Below are positions 51,864 to 60,640 of a stretch of 64,000 bases of DNA, in pieces. The position numbers and the translations under genes were made by a program. A model generated the notes under the pieces. That model searched no databases. It was not told the origin of the DNA and saw only the letters and a program-made list of their open reading frames with translations. Source of the DNA: Sporosarcina sp. FSL K6-3457 (lineage in GTDB: Bacteria; Bacillota; Bacilli; Bacillales_A; Planococcaceae); NCBI RefSeq assembly GCF_038007285.1, contig NZ_JBBOWX010000001.1, forward strand, positions 2,745,501-2,809,500, read 5' to 3'. The first letter of the stretch is position 1, and each line of letters begins with the position of its first letter.

Positions 51864-51871
51864 AGTATATG
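51864..51871 (-). promoter_or_regulatory. Possible SigE -10 ahead of spoIVFA
   Basis: Minus-strand CATATACT resembles the SigE -10 (CATACA-T), with GCATTTG 14 bases further upstream as a weak -35. A SigE promoter is expected for this operon, but the match is only partial. Confidence 0.4.
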
Positions 51872-51899
51872 ACTGGATGTGAAAACAAATGCTTATCCA

Positions 51900-52232
51900 T
51901 TGGCGGAACTGGAGAACCGATTTCAGAAACTAGCACACCTTTCTCACAAACTTGAATACATAGACGATGAACTCAGACACCCTGGACAAACTGGACTACC
52001 TATTTCGGAAACTAGGACACCTTTCTTACAAACTCGAATACATAGACGATGAACCCAGACACCCTGGGCAAACTGGACTACCTATTTCAGAAACTGGGAC
52101 ACCTTTCTCACAAACTCGAATACATAGACGATGAACTCAGACACCCCGGACAAACTGGACTACCTATTTCAAAAACTAGCACACCTTTCTCACAAACTCG
52201 AATACCTCAACCTCGAACTCTGACACCGCAGG
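51900..52232 (+). repeat. 82-bp tandem repeat array between spoIVFA and minD
   Basis: Three near-identical 82-base units begin at 51966, 52048 and 52130, flanked by a diverged partial unit on each side (51900-51965 and 52212-52232). Each unit starts GATGAACTCAGACACCCTGG and ends ATACATAGAC. On the plus strand each unit reads as MNSDTLDKLDYLFRKLGHL then SYKLEYIDDE, an amphipathic Leu-rich helix. Because 82 is not a multiple of three, the frame shifts by one base per unit. No ribosome-binding site was seen. Whether it is coding, regulatory or a decayed coding repeat is open. Confidence 0.85.
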
Positions 52233-52262
52233 CGAAATCCCCGCCTTCTCCCCCAAAAAACA

Positions 52263-52293
52263 CAAAAAACCCGACGCAAAAGACGCATCAGGG
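52263..52293 (-). terminator. Terminator after minD
   Basis: Minus-strand CCCTGATGC pairs with GCGTCGGG (one bulge), followed by TTTTTTG. Confidence 0.82.
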
Positions 52294-52302
52294 ATTGGGG
52301 AA

Positions 52303-53100
52303 TTATTTTGCAAATATAGATTTAATTTTATCGAAAAATCCAGGCTTACCTACGTCTAGTGACATAAGCGGAACCGATTCACCTAGAATACGGCGGGCAA
52401 TGTTGCGATAGCCAATAGCAGCTGGGTTCGATGGATCCATAACAATCGGTTCTCCTTTATTCGAAGAAGAAATGACATTTTCATCATCCAGCACGATGCC
52501 TAGTAAATCAATCGACAAATGCGATGTAATATCATTGACGTCGAGCGCATCGCCCGATGACATCAGTTGACGTTTAATACGATTAATAATAAGTTTTGGT
52601 GGTTCGATGTCTTCCTGCTCCAGCAGCCCAATAATACGGTCGGCATCCCGAACGGCCGAGATTTCCGGAGTCGTAACGACAATCGCACGATCCGCCCCTG
52701 CAACAGCATTTTTAAAGCCTTGCTCGATGCCCGCAGGACAATCGATCAAGATATAATCATAATCTCGTTTTAGTTCAGCAACCAATAGTTTCATTTGCTC
52801 TGGATTCACTGCATTTTTATCAGTTGTCTGAGCAGCTGGCAATAAAAAGAGCCCTTCTTCAAAACGTTTGTCTTTCACAAGGGCCTGCTGCACTTTACAG
52901 CGGCCTTCAACCACATCTACAAGATCATAGATGATACGGTTTTCAAGTCCTAGAATGACATCGAGATTCCGAAGTCCAATATCAGTATCAATCAGACAGA
53001 CTTTCTTACCTTGAAGGGCCAATGCAGTTCCCAGATTTGCGGATGTCGTTGTTTTGCCGACACCACCTTTACCAGATGTTATTACGATTGCTTCTCCCAC
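52303..53100 (-). CDS. minD: Septum-site determining ATPase MinD
   Basis: The 265-residue protein starts at GTG (53100) after AAAGGAGG, giving MGEAIVITSGKGGVGKTTTS with the deviant Walker A motif. It has DTDIGLRNLDVILGLE and the C-terminal amphipathic membrane-targeting helix GFFDKIKSIFAK. It recruits MinC to the membrane and keeps FtsZ rings from the poles. The start is one base from the minC stop, so they are coupled. Confidence 0.96.
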   Translation of the reverse strand: MGEAIVITSGKGGVGKTTTSANLGTALALQGKKVCLIDTDIGLRNLDVILGLENRIIYDLVDVVEGRCKVQQALVKDKRFEEGLFLLPAAQTTDKNAVNPEQMKLLVAELKRDYDYILIDCPAGIEQGFKNAVAGADRAIVVTTPEISAVRDADRIIGLLEQEDIEPPKLIINRIKRQLMSSGDALDVNDITSHLSIDLLGIVLDDENVISSSNKGEPIVMDPSNPAAIGYRNIARRILGESVPLMSLDVGKPGFFDKIKSIFAK

Positions 53101-53101
53101 A

Positions 53102-53782
53102 TTAGCTTCCTCCTTTGAATGATGACAGACCAGGTCGGAGTATCCGAAGTTCCTGAAGACGATTGATAGCAATAGAACCGTTTGGATGCAAATAAGCACA
53201 TTCCATTTCTGGATGTTCCGACAAAACTGTCAATTCATCCGTCATCGTCTCCATTTTGTCCGCAATGATGAGATGTGTTGCTTCAAGCCATGAGGCAGCA
53301 ATAACTGACTCTACATTACCATTCGCACCAGCATGGGCAATTCCTTTGAGACGTCCAAGAATGAATATACTACCCGCTGCAATGACACGACCATTCGGAT
53401 TGACATCCCCAACGACGACGAGATCTCCATCCGCCTTCACGACCTGCCCTGACCGGACGATGCCGACATAAGTTTCAGATTGTTTTTCAAGTATTCTTCG
53501 GTTACATTCTTCCACCGTGATCACATCACTTTGAATTTTTGATACACGTAAATGAGGAGAATTATGAATCGTATTCATGATTTCCTTTAATTCATCGTCA
53601 TGACAATAGCGGTTGCCTGTATGGACCTGTACTTCTGCAAGTCCCTCCAAGCTATTCTCTTCCACTTTCCTTCGAAGTTCCGCAATCATATCCGAATAGG
53701 CGCATTTGTCATCAAGGCGAAGGATAAGACCATCCTTTGTCCCTTTGATTGTTACATATTGCTGTTTCGTCATTTGCGTCAC
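53102..53782 (-). CDS. minC: Septum-site determining protein MinC
   Basis: The 226-residue protein has an N-terminal domain (QYVTIKGTKDGLILRLDDKC) and a C-terminal beta-helix with GQVVKADGDLVVVGDVNPNG and GSIFILGRLKGIAHAG, the MinD-binding part. It inhibits FtsZ assembly. It lies between mreD and minD, the mreBCD-minCD order of B. subtilis. Confidence 0.95.
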   Translation of the reverse strand: MTQMTKQQYVTIKGTKDGLILRLDDKCAYSDMIAELRRKVEENSLEGLAEVQVHTGNRYCHDDELKEIMNTIHNSPHLRVSKIQSDVITVEECNRRILEKQSETYVGIVRSGQVVKADGDLVVVGDVNPNGRVIAAGSIFILGRLKGIAHAGANGNVESVIAASWLEATHLIIADKMETMTDELTVLSEHPEMECAYLHPNGSIAINRLQELRILRPGLSSFKGGS

Positions 53783-53833
53783 CCCGCGCTCTCTTTCTAA
53801 TCCATTAACCTGAATTAGCAGCAGTTATTCAAA

Positions 53834-54358
53834 CTACAAAGTTTCGCCTTGTCGCTCCAATCCTCTTTTGTAAATGAGATTCTTGAAAAATAAACCGAAC
53901 ATTCCAACAAAAACCGAGTTGGCAATAATCGTCGGCACGAGCCTACCGGCAATGAATTCATCTAAACCAATCGAGGTCAATGAAACAAGACTTGCAAAAA
54001 AGTAGGACAATAATTCAAGAACAATAATGAGGAGTAGCGCTAAGAACATGACCGTAACCAGATGACGGTGAACTTGGCGAATAATTAGCACCGCGATAAA
54101 GCAGATTAACGGAAAAAGAAATGCATATAATCCAATAATATCAATGTGGAACATATCATACAAGAGTCCAAGTGCAATTCCGTAAATGATTGCATGTTGC
54201 CGACTATAATAGACTGCTATAAAGATAAGGTACACGATAACAAACCGTGGGACAAGCGTGTATCGCATTCCTCCGATATCTATAGGGGAGAAAAGGCTAA
54301 AAACAGGCTCCAAGAAAAATAGTAAGACAGCAATGAAAGGGATGACGAATCGGATCAT
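53834..54358 (-). CDS. mreD: Rod shape-determining protein MreD
   Basis: The 174-residue protein is mostly hydrophobic, with five or six membrane helices (RFVIPFIAVLLFFLEPVFSL at the start) and the conserved GLLYDMFHIDIIGLYAFLFP. It overlaps mreC by four bases. It is part of the elongasome with MreB, MreC and the RodA-PBP machinery. Confidence 0.92.
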   Translation of the reverse strand: MIRFVIPFIAVLLFFLEPVFSLFSPIDIGGMRYTLVPRFVIVYLIFIAVYYSRQHAIIYGIALGLLYDMFHIDIIGLYAFLFPLICFIAVLIIRQVHRHLVTVMFLALLLIIVLELLSYFFASLVSLTSIGLDEFIAGRLVPTIIANSVFVGMFGLFFKNLIYKRGLERQGETL

Positions 54359-55239
54359 GATTCCCCCTCCTCCTCAGTGCCGTCCCCGTCTGTTCCATCC
54401 ACAATCGTCGATGTCCTTTTCGCGATTATCACGTGGTCTAACATTGTAAATTCTGCCGCTGGACGAATATAGGCTAACTTTGTCAATCCATAGTCATCCG
54501 TCGATATTTCTGTCACTTCACCAATAAGAAGTCCTTTCGGGAATATCCCACCAAGACCGGATGAAACAACTCGCTGACCGACTTCAATATCAAAACTAGA
54601 ATCAATCCGCTTCATAATGAGTTCACTCCGCTGACGATCATAGCCTTCAATAAGCCCAAACGCAGGATCTTTTCCAGGAATAACCGAAGCAACGCGAAAA
54701 TTACGATTTTCTGTCGACAAGAGCTCCACCGTGGAAGTAAACTTATTGACGAGTACAACTTTACCTATTAAGCCATTTGCTGTAACGACCGCCATATTCC
54801 GCTCAATACCGTGTACTTCACCTTTATCAATAATGATTTTCTCTTCCCACTGATCAGGATTGCGAGAAATAACCGTTGCATGAATAGGTTCATAAGCTCG
54901 TAAATCATCTGTTTTGCCAATTATCTCTAGTAATCGCTCATTTTCTGCCTGGATATCCGATAATTCTGCTTGGTTAGAGGCGTATTCACTTAATCTCATT
55001 TTTAATTGCTTGTTTTCTTCATATGTATTCAAAATCCCATCAATATTCCCGATGACACCTGTAATATAATGCGCCGGCTTCGAGAATAACGATTGCCCGA
55101 AGCCGACGACGTCTTTCACAATTTGTTCTGGGAGTGAGGCGTGCTGCCGGTCTTTGAGGGAGAATGAAATTAATGCTACGAGGACGATTACGCCGACGAG
55201 CAATAAAATCAATCGTTTATTTGAAAAAAATCGCGGCAT
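54355..55239 (-). CDS. mreC: Rod shape-determining protein MreC
   Basis: The 294-residue protein has an N-terminal membrane helix (LILLLVGVIVLVALISFSL), a coiled-coil (about residues 70-110, NIDGILNTYEENKQLKMRLS) and the beta-sandwich periplasmic-type domain (RNPDQWEEKIIIDKGEVHG, VVSSGLGGIFPKGLLIGEV). The C-terminal tail is acidic. It lies 19 bases after mreB. Confidence 0.95.
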   Translation of the reverse strand: MPRFFSNKRLILLLVGVIVLVALISFSLKDRQHASLPEQIVKDVVGFGQSLFSKPAHYITGVIGNIDGILNTYEENKQLKMRLSEYASNQAELSDIQAENERLLEIIGKTDDLRAYEPIHATVISRNPDQWEEKIIIDKGEVHGIERNMAVVTANGLIGKVVLVNKFTSTVELLSTENRNFRVASVIPGKDPAFGLIEGYDRQRSELIMKRIDSSFDIEVGQRVVSSGLGGIFPKGLLIGEVTEISTDDYGLTKLAYIRPAAEFTMLDHVIIAKRTSTIVDGTDGDGTEEEGES

Positions 55240-55258
55240 TACCCGTATCCTCCCTCAC

Positions 55259-56275
55259 TTATCTAGATTGCATCTTTTTAATTAAATCAAAATTATCAAG
55301 TGCCTTACCTGTACCAATTGCCACACAATCGAGTGGATCTTCCGCGATAAATACAGGCATATTCGTTTCATCAGAAATAATTTTATCAAGATTTTGAAGC
55401 AATGCGCCACCGCCTGTTAAGACAATCCCACGCTCCATCACATCTGAAGATAATTCAGGTGGTGTCGTTTCAAGTGTCTTCTTCACACCATCAATGATTT
55501 GCGTAATCGATTCACGCAATGCACCTGCAATTTCATCCGAAGAGATTTCAATCGTTTTCGGTAGGCCTGTCACTAGGTCACGTCCACGAATTTCCATCTT
55601 CTGCAAACCATCTGTTACTTTCGCAGAACCAATTTCAATTTTAATAGCTTCAGCTGTCCGCTCACCAATCGTCAAGTTGTACGTCTTGCGGATGAAGCTA
55701 ATGATTGCGTTATCCATCGTGTCACCACCGACACGAATTGATTCACTCGTCACAATACCTCCAAGCGAAATAACCGCTACTTCCGTCGTTCCACCACCTA
55801 TATCGACGACCATACTGCCCGTAGGTTCCCAGACTGGAAGATTTGCACCGATTGCCGCCGCAAACGGTTCTTCGATTGTAAAGGCATCTTTCGCACCTGC
55901 TTGTTTTGCAGCATCCGTCACTGCACGCTGTTCAACAGATGTGATCCCATAAGGTACACAGATCATAACATTCGGCTTTTTAAATGAACCGCCCGCCGTT
56001 TTCATTGCTTCTTTCATATAATGCTCAATCATCGCTGTAGTAATTTCAAAGTCAGCAATTACGCCATCTTTCATCGGACGAGTGGCAACGATAGAACCAG
56101 GCGTACGACCGATCATATTTTTCGCTGCGCTACCGACTGCTACAATTTCACCTGTATGCGTATTTTTTGCGACTACTGAGGGCTCCCGAAGGACAATCCC
56201 TTTCCCCTTAATGAAAACTAATGTATTTGCCGTGCCGAGGTCAATCCCGACATCTTTTGATCCAAATCCAAACAA
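55259..56275 (-). CDS. mreB: Rod shape-determining actin MreB
   Basis: The 338-residue actin-like protein starts at TTG (56275), giving [20 protein letters not shown], after the ribosome-binding site AAAGGAAG. An ATG seven codons upstream lies within that site. It has phosphate loops IDLGTANT and [20 protein letters not shown], and the adenosine motif [15 protein letters not shown]. It directs lateral wall synthesis. It is the first gene of mreBCD-minCD. Confidence 0.97.
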   Translation of the reverse strand: MFGFGSKDVGIDLGTANTLVFIKGKGIVLREPSVVAKNTHTGEIVAVGSAAKNMIGRTPGSIVATRPMKDGVIADFEITTAMIEHYMKEAMKTAGGSFKKPNVMICVPYGITSVEQRAVTDAAKQAGAKDAFTIEEPFAAAIGANLPVWEPTGSMVVDIGGGTTEVAVISLGGIVTSESIRVGGDTMDNAIISFIRKTYNLTIGERTAEAIKIEIGSAKVTDGLQKMEIRGRDLVTGLPKTIEISSDEIAGALRESITQIIDGVKKTLETTPPELSSDVMERGIVLTGGGALLQNLDKIISDETNMPVFIAEDPLDCVAIGTGKALDNFDLIKKMQSR

Positions 56276-56440
56276 GACTGTTCTTCCTTTCTCCATAACC
56301 GCTCAATTACGGCCTTCATGAAATCATACACCCTAGTATAACGGATTGGAGAACAAAATCACAGTGTCAATAGCAATAGACAAGGTTTAATGTACTTACC
56401 ATCTTTTTCCGACGTGTCAAAAGCTCGTAGCAGTAGGAAC

Positions 56441-57118
56441 TCATCCCATGTAACCCTTCTCTTTCAAACTGATGAATTGATGATCACCTATGATTAGATG
56501 GTCGAGGGTCTCAATGCCCATAATAGACCCCGCCTCCATCAAACGCTTCGTCACTTCAATATCTTCCGGAGACGGTGCAGGGTTACCGCTCGGATGATTA
56601 TGCGCGACAACTATCGATGCCGCCGAGCGTTTGACGGCTTCGCGAAAAACCTCCCTCGGATGCACGATGCTCGAATTTAAACTACCAATAAAAATCGTCT
56701 GCTTATGGAGTACTTCGTTTTTGACATTAAGAAAAAGGACCACGAAATGTTCTTGACTAAGAGAAGCCATATCGGTCATTAAATAAGAAGCAGCATCTTC
56801 AGGTGAACGGATGGTGTAGCGTCCATCTGAATGTTTACGATATAACCTTTTACCAATCTCCGCTGCAGCGAGCAGTTGAACCGCCTTGGCCTTGCCGACG
56901 CCTTTGACGGACGTCAACTCTTCGATTGTCGCATCTTTCAAATCTTGAATTTTATCGAATGAAGAAAGGATCCTGTTCGCAAGCACTAGCACTGATTCCT
57001 CTTTGGTGCCCGTCCGCAACAAAATCGCAATAAGTTCTTGGTTCGATAAACTACTTGCCCCTTGGTTAATGAGTCGTTCACGTGGCCTGTCCGCAATATG
57101 TACGTCTCGAATCATCAT
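56441..57118 (-). CDS. radC: RadC-family JAB/MPN domain protein
   Basis: The 225-residue protein has a helix-hairpin-helix N-terminal part (IEELTSVKGVGKAKAVQLL, about residue 65) and the JAMM metal site VVAHNHPSGNPAPSPED (about residue 170). Despite the name, a repair function is doubtful; its substrate is not known. The start MMIRDVHIADRPRERL at 57118 fits the family, but no strong ribosome-binding site is seen; an ATG at 57157 overlapping maf is the alternative. Confidence 0.9.
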   Translation of the reverse strand: MMIRDVHIADRPRERLINQGASSLSNQELIAILLRTGTKEESVLVLANRILSSFDKIQDLKDATIEELTSVKGVGKAKAVQLLAAAEIGKRLYRKHSDGRYTIRSPEDAASYLMTDMASLSQEHFVVLFLNVKNEVLHKQTIFIGSLNSSIVHPREVFREAVKRSAASIVVAHNHPSGNPAPSPEDIEVTKRLMEAGSIMGIETLDHLIIGDHQFISLKEKGYMG

Positions 57119-57131
57119 TTTAGGCTGAAGG

Positions 57132-57746
57132 TCAATAGTCAATGAACGGATCACCATCCTTCAACGCAATTAAGGCAAGCCTCCGCAAATGCTCTGTTAA
57201 CTTGGCAATCGGTAAGCCCATGACATTGAAATAATCCCCTTCAATCTTTTCGACCAGGAGCGCTCCAGCCGTTTGAATGCCGTATCCACCTGCCTTGTCC
57301 ATCGGGTCATCAGACTCTACATAAGCATCGAGTAACACATCGTCTAGTTCCCGAAAAGTGACGGCTGTTTCAACTGAGAAAACACGTAAAGTCCCACCCA
57401 CCGAGATACCAACACCCGTTATTACGGCATGTGTTTTACCAGAAAGCTCTTGTAAAAAGGTTTTGGCTTGTTCCTTGCTCTCCGGCTTTGGATAATGCTT
57501 GCCTTCGTGCACGACAATCGTATCGGCCCCAATGACAATATGATCGTCATACTCTTTAGCAACCGCCTTTGTTTTTCTTGCAGCCAACTCTCTTGCATAA
57601 GCCGCAAAATCATCCGATGCCATGTCAATATCCTCCGAAACATGACTCGGTATCACCGTGAATGGTAAGCCAAGCAAGCTTAAAATTTCCTTACGACGTG
57701 GCGAAGCTGAAGCTAAAATAACTGGTTTAGCAATGTTAAATTTCAT
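57132..57746 (-). CDS. maf: Maf nucleoside-triphosphate pyrophosphatase
   Basis: The 204-residue protein starts MKFNIAKPVILASASPRRKE and has VIGADTIVVHEGKHYPKP and GGYGIQTAGALLVEKIEGDYFNVMG split across the C-terminal half. Maf proteins hydrolyse dTTP/UTP and modified nucleotides and affect septation in B. subtilis. AAAGGGGG precedes the ATG at 57746. It sits between the SpoIIB-like gene and radC. Confidence 0.95.
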   Translation of the reverse strand: MKFNIAKPVILASASPRRKEILSLLGLPFTVIPSHVSEDIDMASDDFAAYARELAARKTKAVAKEYDDHIVIGADTIVVHEGKHYPKPESKEQAKTFLQELSGKTHAVITGVGISVGGTLRVFSVETAVTFRELDDVLLDAYVESDDPMDKAGGYGIQTAGALLVEKIEGDYFNVMGLPIAKLTEHLRRLALIALKDGDPFIDY

Positions 57747-57840
57747 TATAAATTCCCCCTTTCCATAATCATACTGGATAACAGGGATTGTGAAAATTGT
57801 ACCGAAAAACAAAAAATTAAATTTGGCCCCTTTTTCGCAT

Positions 57841-58497
57841 TTAAAACGTAAATTTGACGCAGTTATTTGTTGAAGAATAATGAGATAGAAGCTGCAACCG
57901 GAGAATCCTCATATCCGTTGTAAACGTTGTAATAGAGGTTAAATTCTTGTAAAAATCCTTCATTTCCCCCTCTTCATTCGCTTCGTTTTGCTGTGCTGTC
58001 AAATTTTTAATTTGGCCTATTTCTGTTTCAGCCAACACATCGTTTAATTTCCCCGCCCCAATGGCCCCGCAAGCTGATGTATTGACTGAAAAAGCCTTGC
58101 GATAAGTCCCTTCGTAGTCGCTCGTTTCAATCTCACCTTCCTTTACACCAACCGCCGACCACACAAAATAACTATCGCCCGCATGAATGACCGCAGCTTT
58201 TGTCAATGAAGGATCTTCAGCAATAAATACAGCGGCCGCTTCAGCCGTAGAAAATGCCCCATGCTGTTTCGCAAATAACGATAAGGTTTTTTCCGGTGGC
58301 GTTGGTGCCGCCTCAGGTGTTTCAACAGCCGCTGGACCACCTGTCGGCACTTCCTTACCACTAGCGCTCGGCTCATCCTTACCCCTCGCCATAAAAAGGA
58401 CAAGCCCAATGAGCGCAACCGCCGCAATACCAATGACAACGCCATGTAGCATCGCCATCAGAACAGTCGCTTTTGAATAACGTTTTCCGAATTTCAT
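57841..58497 (-). CDS. SpoIIB-like membrane-anchored protein (positional assignment)
   Basis: The 218-residue protein has one membrane helix (AMLHGVVIGIAAVALIGLVLF, about residues 15-38) and a Pro/Ala/Thr-rich linker (about residues 40-72). An extracytoplasmic part starts FAKQHGAFSTAEAAAVFIAE and GDSYFVWSAVGV, which looks like a SPOR-type domain. In B. subtilis spoIIB lies between comC and maf; this gene is in the same slot with the same topology. SpoIIB localises to the septum in engulfment. Sequence evidence alone is weak. Confidence 0.6.
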   Translation of the reverse strand: MKFGKRYSKATVLMAMLHGVVIGIAAVALIGLVLFMARGKDEPSASGKEVPTGGPAAVETPEAAPTPPEKTLSLFAKQHGAFSTAEAAAVFIAEDPSLTKAAVIHAGDSYFVWSAVGVKEGEIETSDYEGTYRKAFSVNTSACGAIGAGKLNDVLAETEIGQIKNLTAQQNEANEEGEMKDFYKNLTSITTFTTDMRILRLQLLSHYSSTNNCVKFTF

Positions 58498-58595
58498 CCC
58501 AGACCACCCCTATAACCGCTTTTCCTATAACCGTAGCAGACCGGACGTGAAAAAGAACAAGACGTATGTCGCCTTGCCCTCCAAAATTTATCGAC

Positions 58596-59351
58596 TTAAT
58601 AGAATAGATTACTATACCAAGCGACAATATCAGCGCCCCAGAAATAGGAAATGACAGCTGCTATAGCAATCGACGGACCAAAGGGAATCGGTGTTTTCCG
58701 GCCTTTCCCAGACCGTTTCAACAGAATTGCCCCCACAACCGTACCAATCACTGCCGCAACAAACAACGTCAGTAGCGTTTGCACTGTACCCAACACAAGC
58801 CCAATGACGAAAAACAATTTAATATCCCCACCGCCCATGCCACCTTTCGACACAACCGCAATGACATACAGCACACCAAAGCCAACTATCGCCCCGACCA
58901 AGCTATTCCACCACGGCTCCAGGGGGATGAATAGCCGAGCCCCCAACAACACGATAGCAAATGGCAGCAGTACCTTATTCGGAATAAGCATATAAGCAAT
59001 ATCCGACACCGTAATAATAACAAGTAACGACATGAACAAAATCGCAACAATGAGTTCAGCACTTAAACCAAACGTATAAAAGGACAACGCAAACAATACG
59101 CCCGTGACAAACTCCATAAACGGATAAATCGGACTAATTTTCGAGCCGCACCCCCGACACTTTCCTTTTAGAAAGAGATAAGAAAAGACCGGCACCAGGT
59201 CAAGAGCACCTAGTTTTCGGTCACAAGTTGTGCAATGGGAGGGCGGCGACACAATCGATTCTTTTTTCGGTACGCGCAAGCCAACGACATTGAAAAAAGA
59301 GCCGAAGACGATACCGTAGATGAAAAATAATACAATAAAGACGCTATCCAT
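58596..59351 (-). CDS. Type IV prepilin peptidase / N-methyltransferase (A24)
   Basis: The 251-residue polytopic protein has the two zinc cysteine pairs HCTTCDRKLG and CRGCGSKISP (residues about 39-72), and the aspartyl protease motifs in ITVSDIAYMLIP and GGMGGGDIKLFF. The first helix is GIVFGSFFNVVGLRVPKKES. It cleaves and methylates prepilins. It corresponds to comC/pilD and is the last pilus gene of the cluster, directly adjoining pilO. Confidence 0.95.
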   Translation of the reverse strand: MDSVFIVLFFIYGIVFGSFFNVVGLRVPKKESIVSPPSHCTTCDRKLGALDLVPVFSYLFLKGKCRGCGSKISPIYPFMEFVTGVLFALSFYTFGLSAELIVAILFMSLLVIITVSDIAYMLIPNKVLLPFAIVLLGARLFIPLEPWWNSLVGAIVGFGVLYVIAVVSKGGMGGGDIKLFFVIGLVLGTVQTLLTLFVAAVIGTVVGAILLKRSGKGRKTPIPFGPSIAIAAVISYFWGADIVAWYSNLFY

Positions 59352-60059
59352 TTAGTTGGCCACATCCTCTGCGTAAAACGTCGTTAATTGGACTTTTACA
59401 AAGATTTGTTTATAAGGCTTTACATCTGTCAATTCCAATTCACCTGGCGCAGGCGGATTACTAATATCGACCCCATCAATGCGTACAATACGTTCAATCG
59501 CCTCCAACTCTTGTAGAAACAGCATCAAATGCGCCTCATCCAACATTTGCATTTCCAGCTCCAACGACATTAGCTTCAACTCTTTAGGCAGTGCTTCTAC
59601 ATTAATCGGCGTAACAGGTTTCTCTTCTTCCCCCGCCTCTTCCGCTGGAGTAGCCTCTGTTGACTCAGTAGCTGTAGCCGTTTCTTCCTCTGACTTAAGG
59701 TTTTGCGCTTGTGCTACTTCTTCATCATAATTATTAAAGGTCATCTTTAAAATTTTTGATTCACTCATCACTTCTACCTCATGAATCGAGCGCAACAAAT
59801 TATCCAATTGGCGCTGGGTGGGGAGTTTTTTACGCAACTCAAAATCATCCGCATCCTCCGTATCGACCACACTTAGCACAGCTACATGCTGCTCCAAAGT
59901 CATAATATCTGTTTGTAGCTGACTAATCGCTTGCTCCGTCTGTTTCTTCGTTTCCATTTTCGGATAAACAAAATAATAATAAAATGCCCCTAATAATAGT
60001 ACAACGACAACTCCAAGGAGAATAGCCAATGATTTACTTTCATTTACAGATTGCTTCAT
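59352..60059 (-). CDS. PilO-like pilus assembly protein
   Basis: The 235-residue protein has an N-terminal membrane helix (LAILLGVVVVLLLGAFYYYFV), a coiled-coil (about residues 35-65), an acidic Thr/Glu linker (about residues 115-150) and a ferredoxin-like C-terminal part (LKLMSLELEMQMLDEAHLML). The topology and place after pilN match PilO. PilM, PilN and PilO form the inner-membrane alignment platform of type IV pili. It overlaps pilN by four bases. Confidence 0.82.
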   Translation of the reverse strand: MKQSVNESKSLAILLGVVVVLLLGAFYYYFVYPKMETKKQTEQAISQLQTDIMTLEQHVAVLSVVDTEDADDFELRKKLPTQRQLDNLLRSIHEVEVMSESKILKMTFNNYDEEVAQAQNLKSEEETATATESTEATPAEEAGEEEKPVTPINVEALPKELKLMSLELEMQMLDEAHLMLFLQELEAIERIVRIDGVDISNPPAPGELELTDVKPYKQIFVKVQLTTFYAEDVAN

Positions 60060-60640
60060 TGGACAATTCCTCCTGTACGTAAATAAGTCGGGTCAATGGT
60101 CACGATAAAGCGGTTCGCAAAACGATCGACAACGTCAAATAATTCCGTCTTTCTCTCCCCCGGAGTCGGCACAAAAGTTTCAATCTCGTCCACTTTGACA
60201 TCCTCAAAGTACACACTGCCTAGCAAATCACCCACATAAGTCGCCGTTTCTGGCATCGTTTCAAAGTCCATCAAAATTTCAATTTCGTTTTCCTTTAATA
60301 TAAACTCGCGTAAATAGACATCATCGCCTCGATAGGCATTGATTTCTTCTACTAACGGCGAGACTGGATAGGTAATCCTGTCCAATACCCCAACCATTGT
60401 CGCTAAGTCCATCTGTTCGGGTTGCTCCAGCTCTGCAATTTTCGCTTCAATTGCAGTTCTCTCTGCTAGCAAAGCTTGCTGATCAGCCTGCAATGTTTTA
60501 ACACTGCCCGTCAACGAAAAGTATTGAAAGGCTAATACCCCTACAATAGCTATAAAAGCTATCAAGACAAGCAAAGTCCCCCATTTACTGCCGCCAGATT
60601 TCCGTTCCATTTGCGGCAATAGGTTAATTTCAGGAACCAT
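60056..60640 (-). CDS. PilN-like pilus assembly protein
   Basis: The 194-residue protein starts MVPEINLLPQMERKSGG, the classic PilN cytoplasmic motif (INLLP) that binds PilM. It has a membrane helix (LLVLIAFIAIVGVLAFQYF), a coiled-coil and an extracytoplasmic domain. It directly follows pilM with no gap. Confidence 0.88.
   Translation of the reverse strand: MVPEINLLPQMERKSGGSKWGTLLVLIAFIAIVGVLAFQYFSLTGSVKTLQADQQALLAERTAIEAKIAELEQPEQMDLATMVGVLDRITYPVSPLVEEINAYRGDDVYLREFILKENEIEILMDFETMPETATYVGDLLGSVYFEDVKVDEIETFVPTPGERKTELFDVVDRFANRFIVTIDPTYLRTGGIVQ

Noticed and set aside
52049..52411. 120-codon plus-strand frame across the 82-bp repeat
   Set aside because: The frame reads one repeat helix and then two other frames of the same DNA before running into antisense minD. 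It has no ribosome-binding site, so I list the repeat and not a gene.
56341..56400. TTGACA/TATACT pair as mreB promoter
   Set aside because: The spacer is about 24 bases on the minus strand, outside the working range for SigA.
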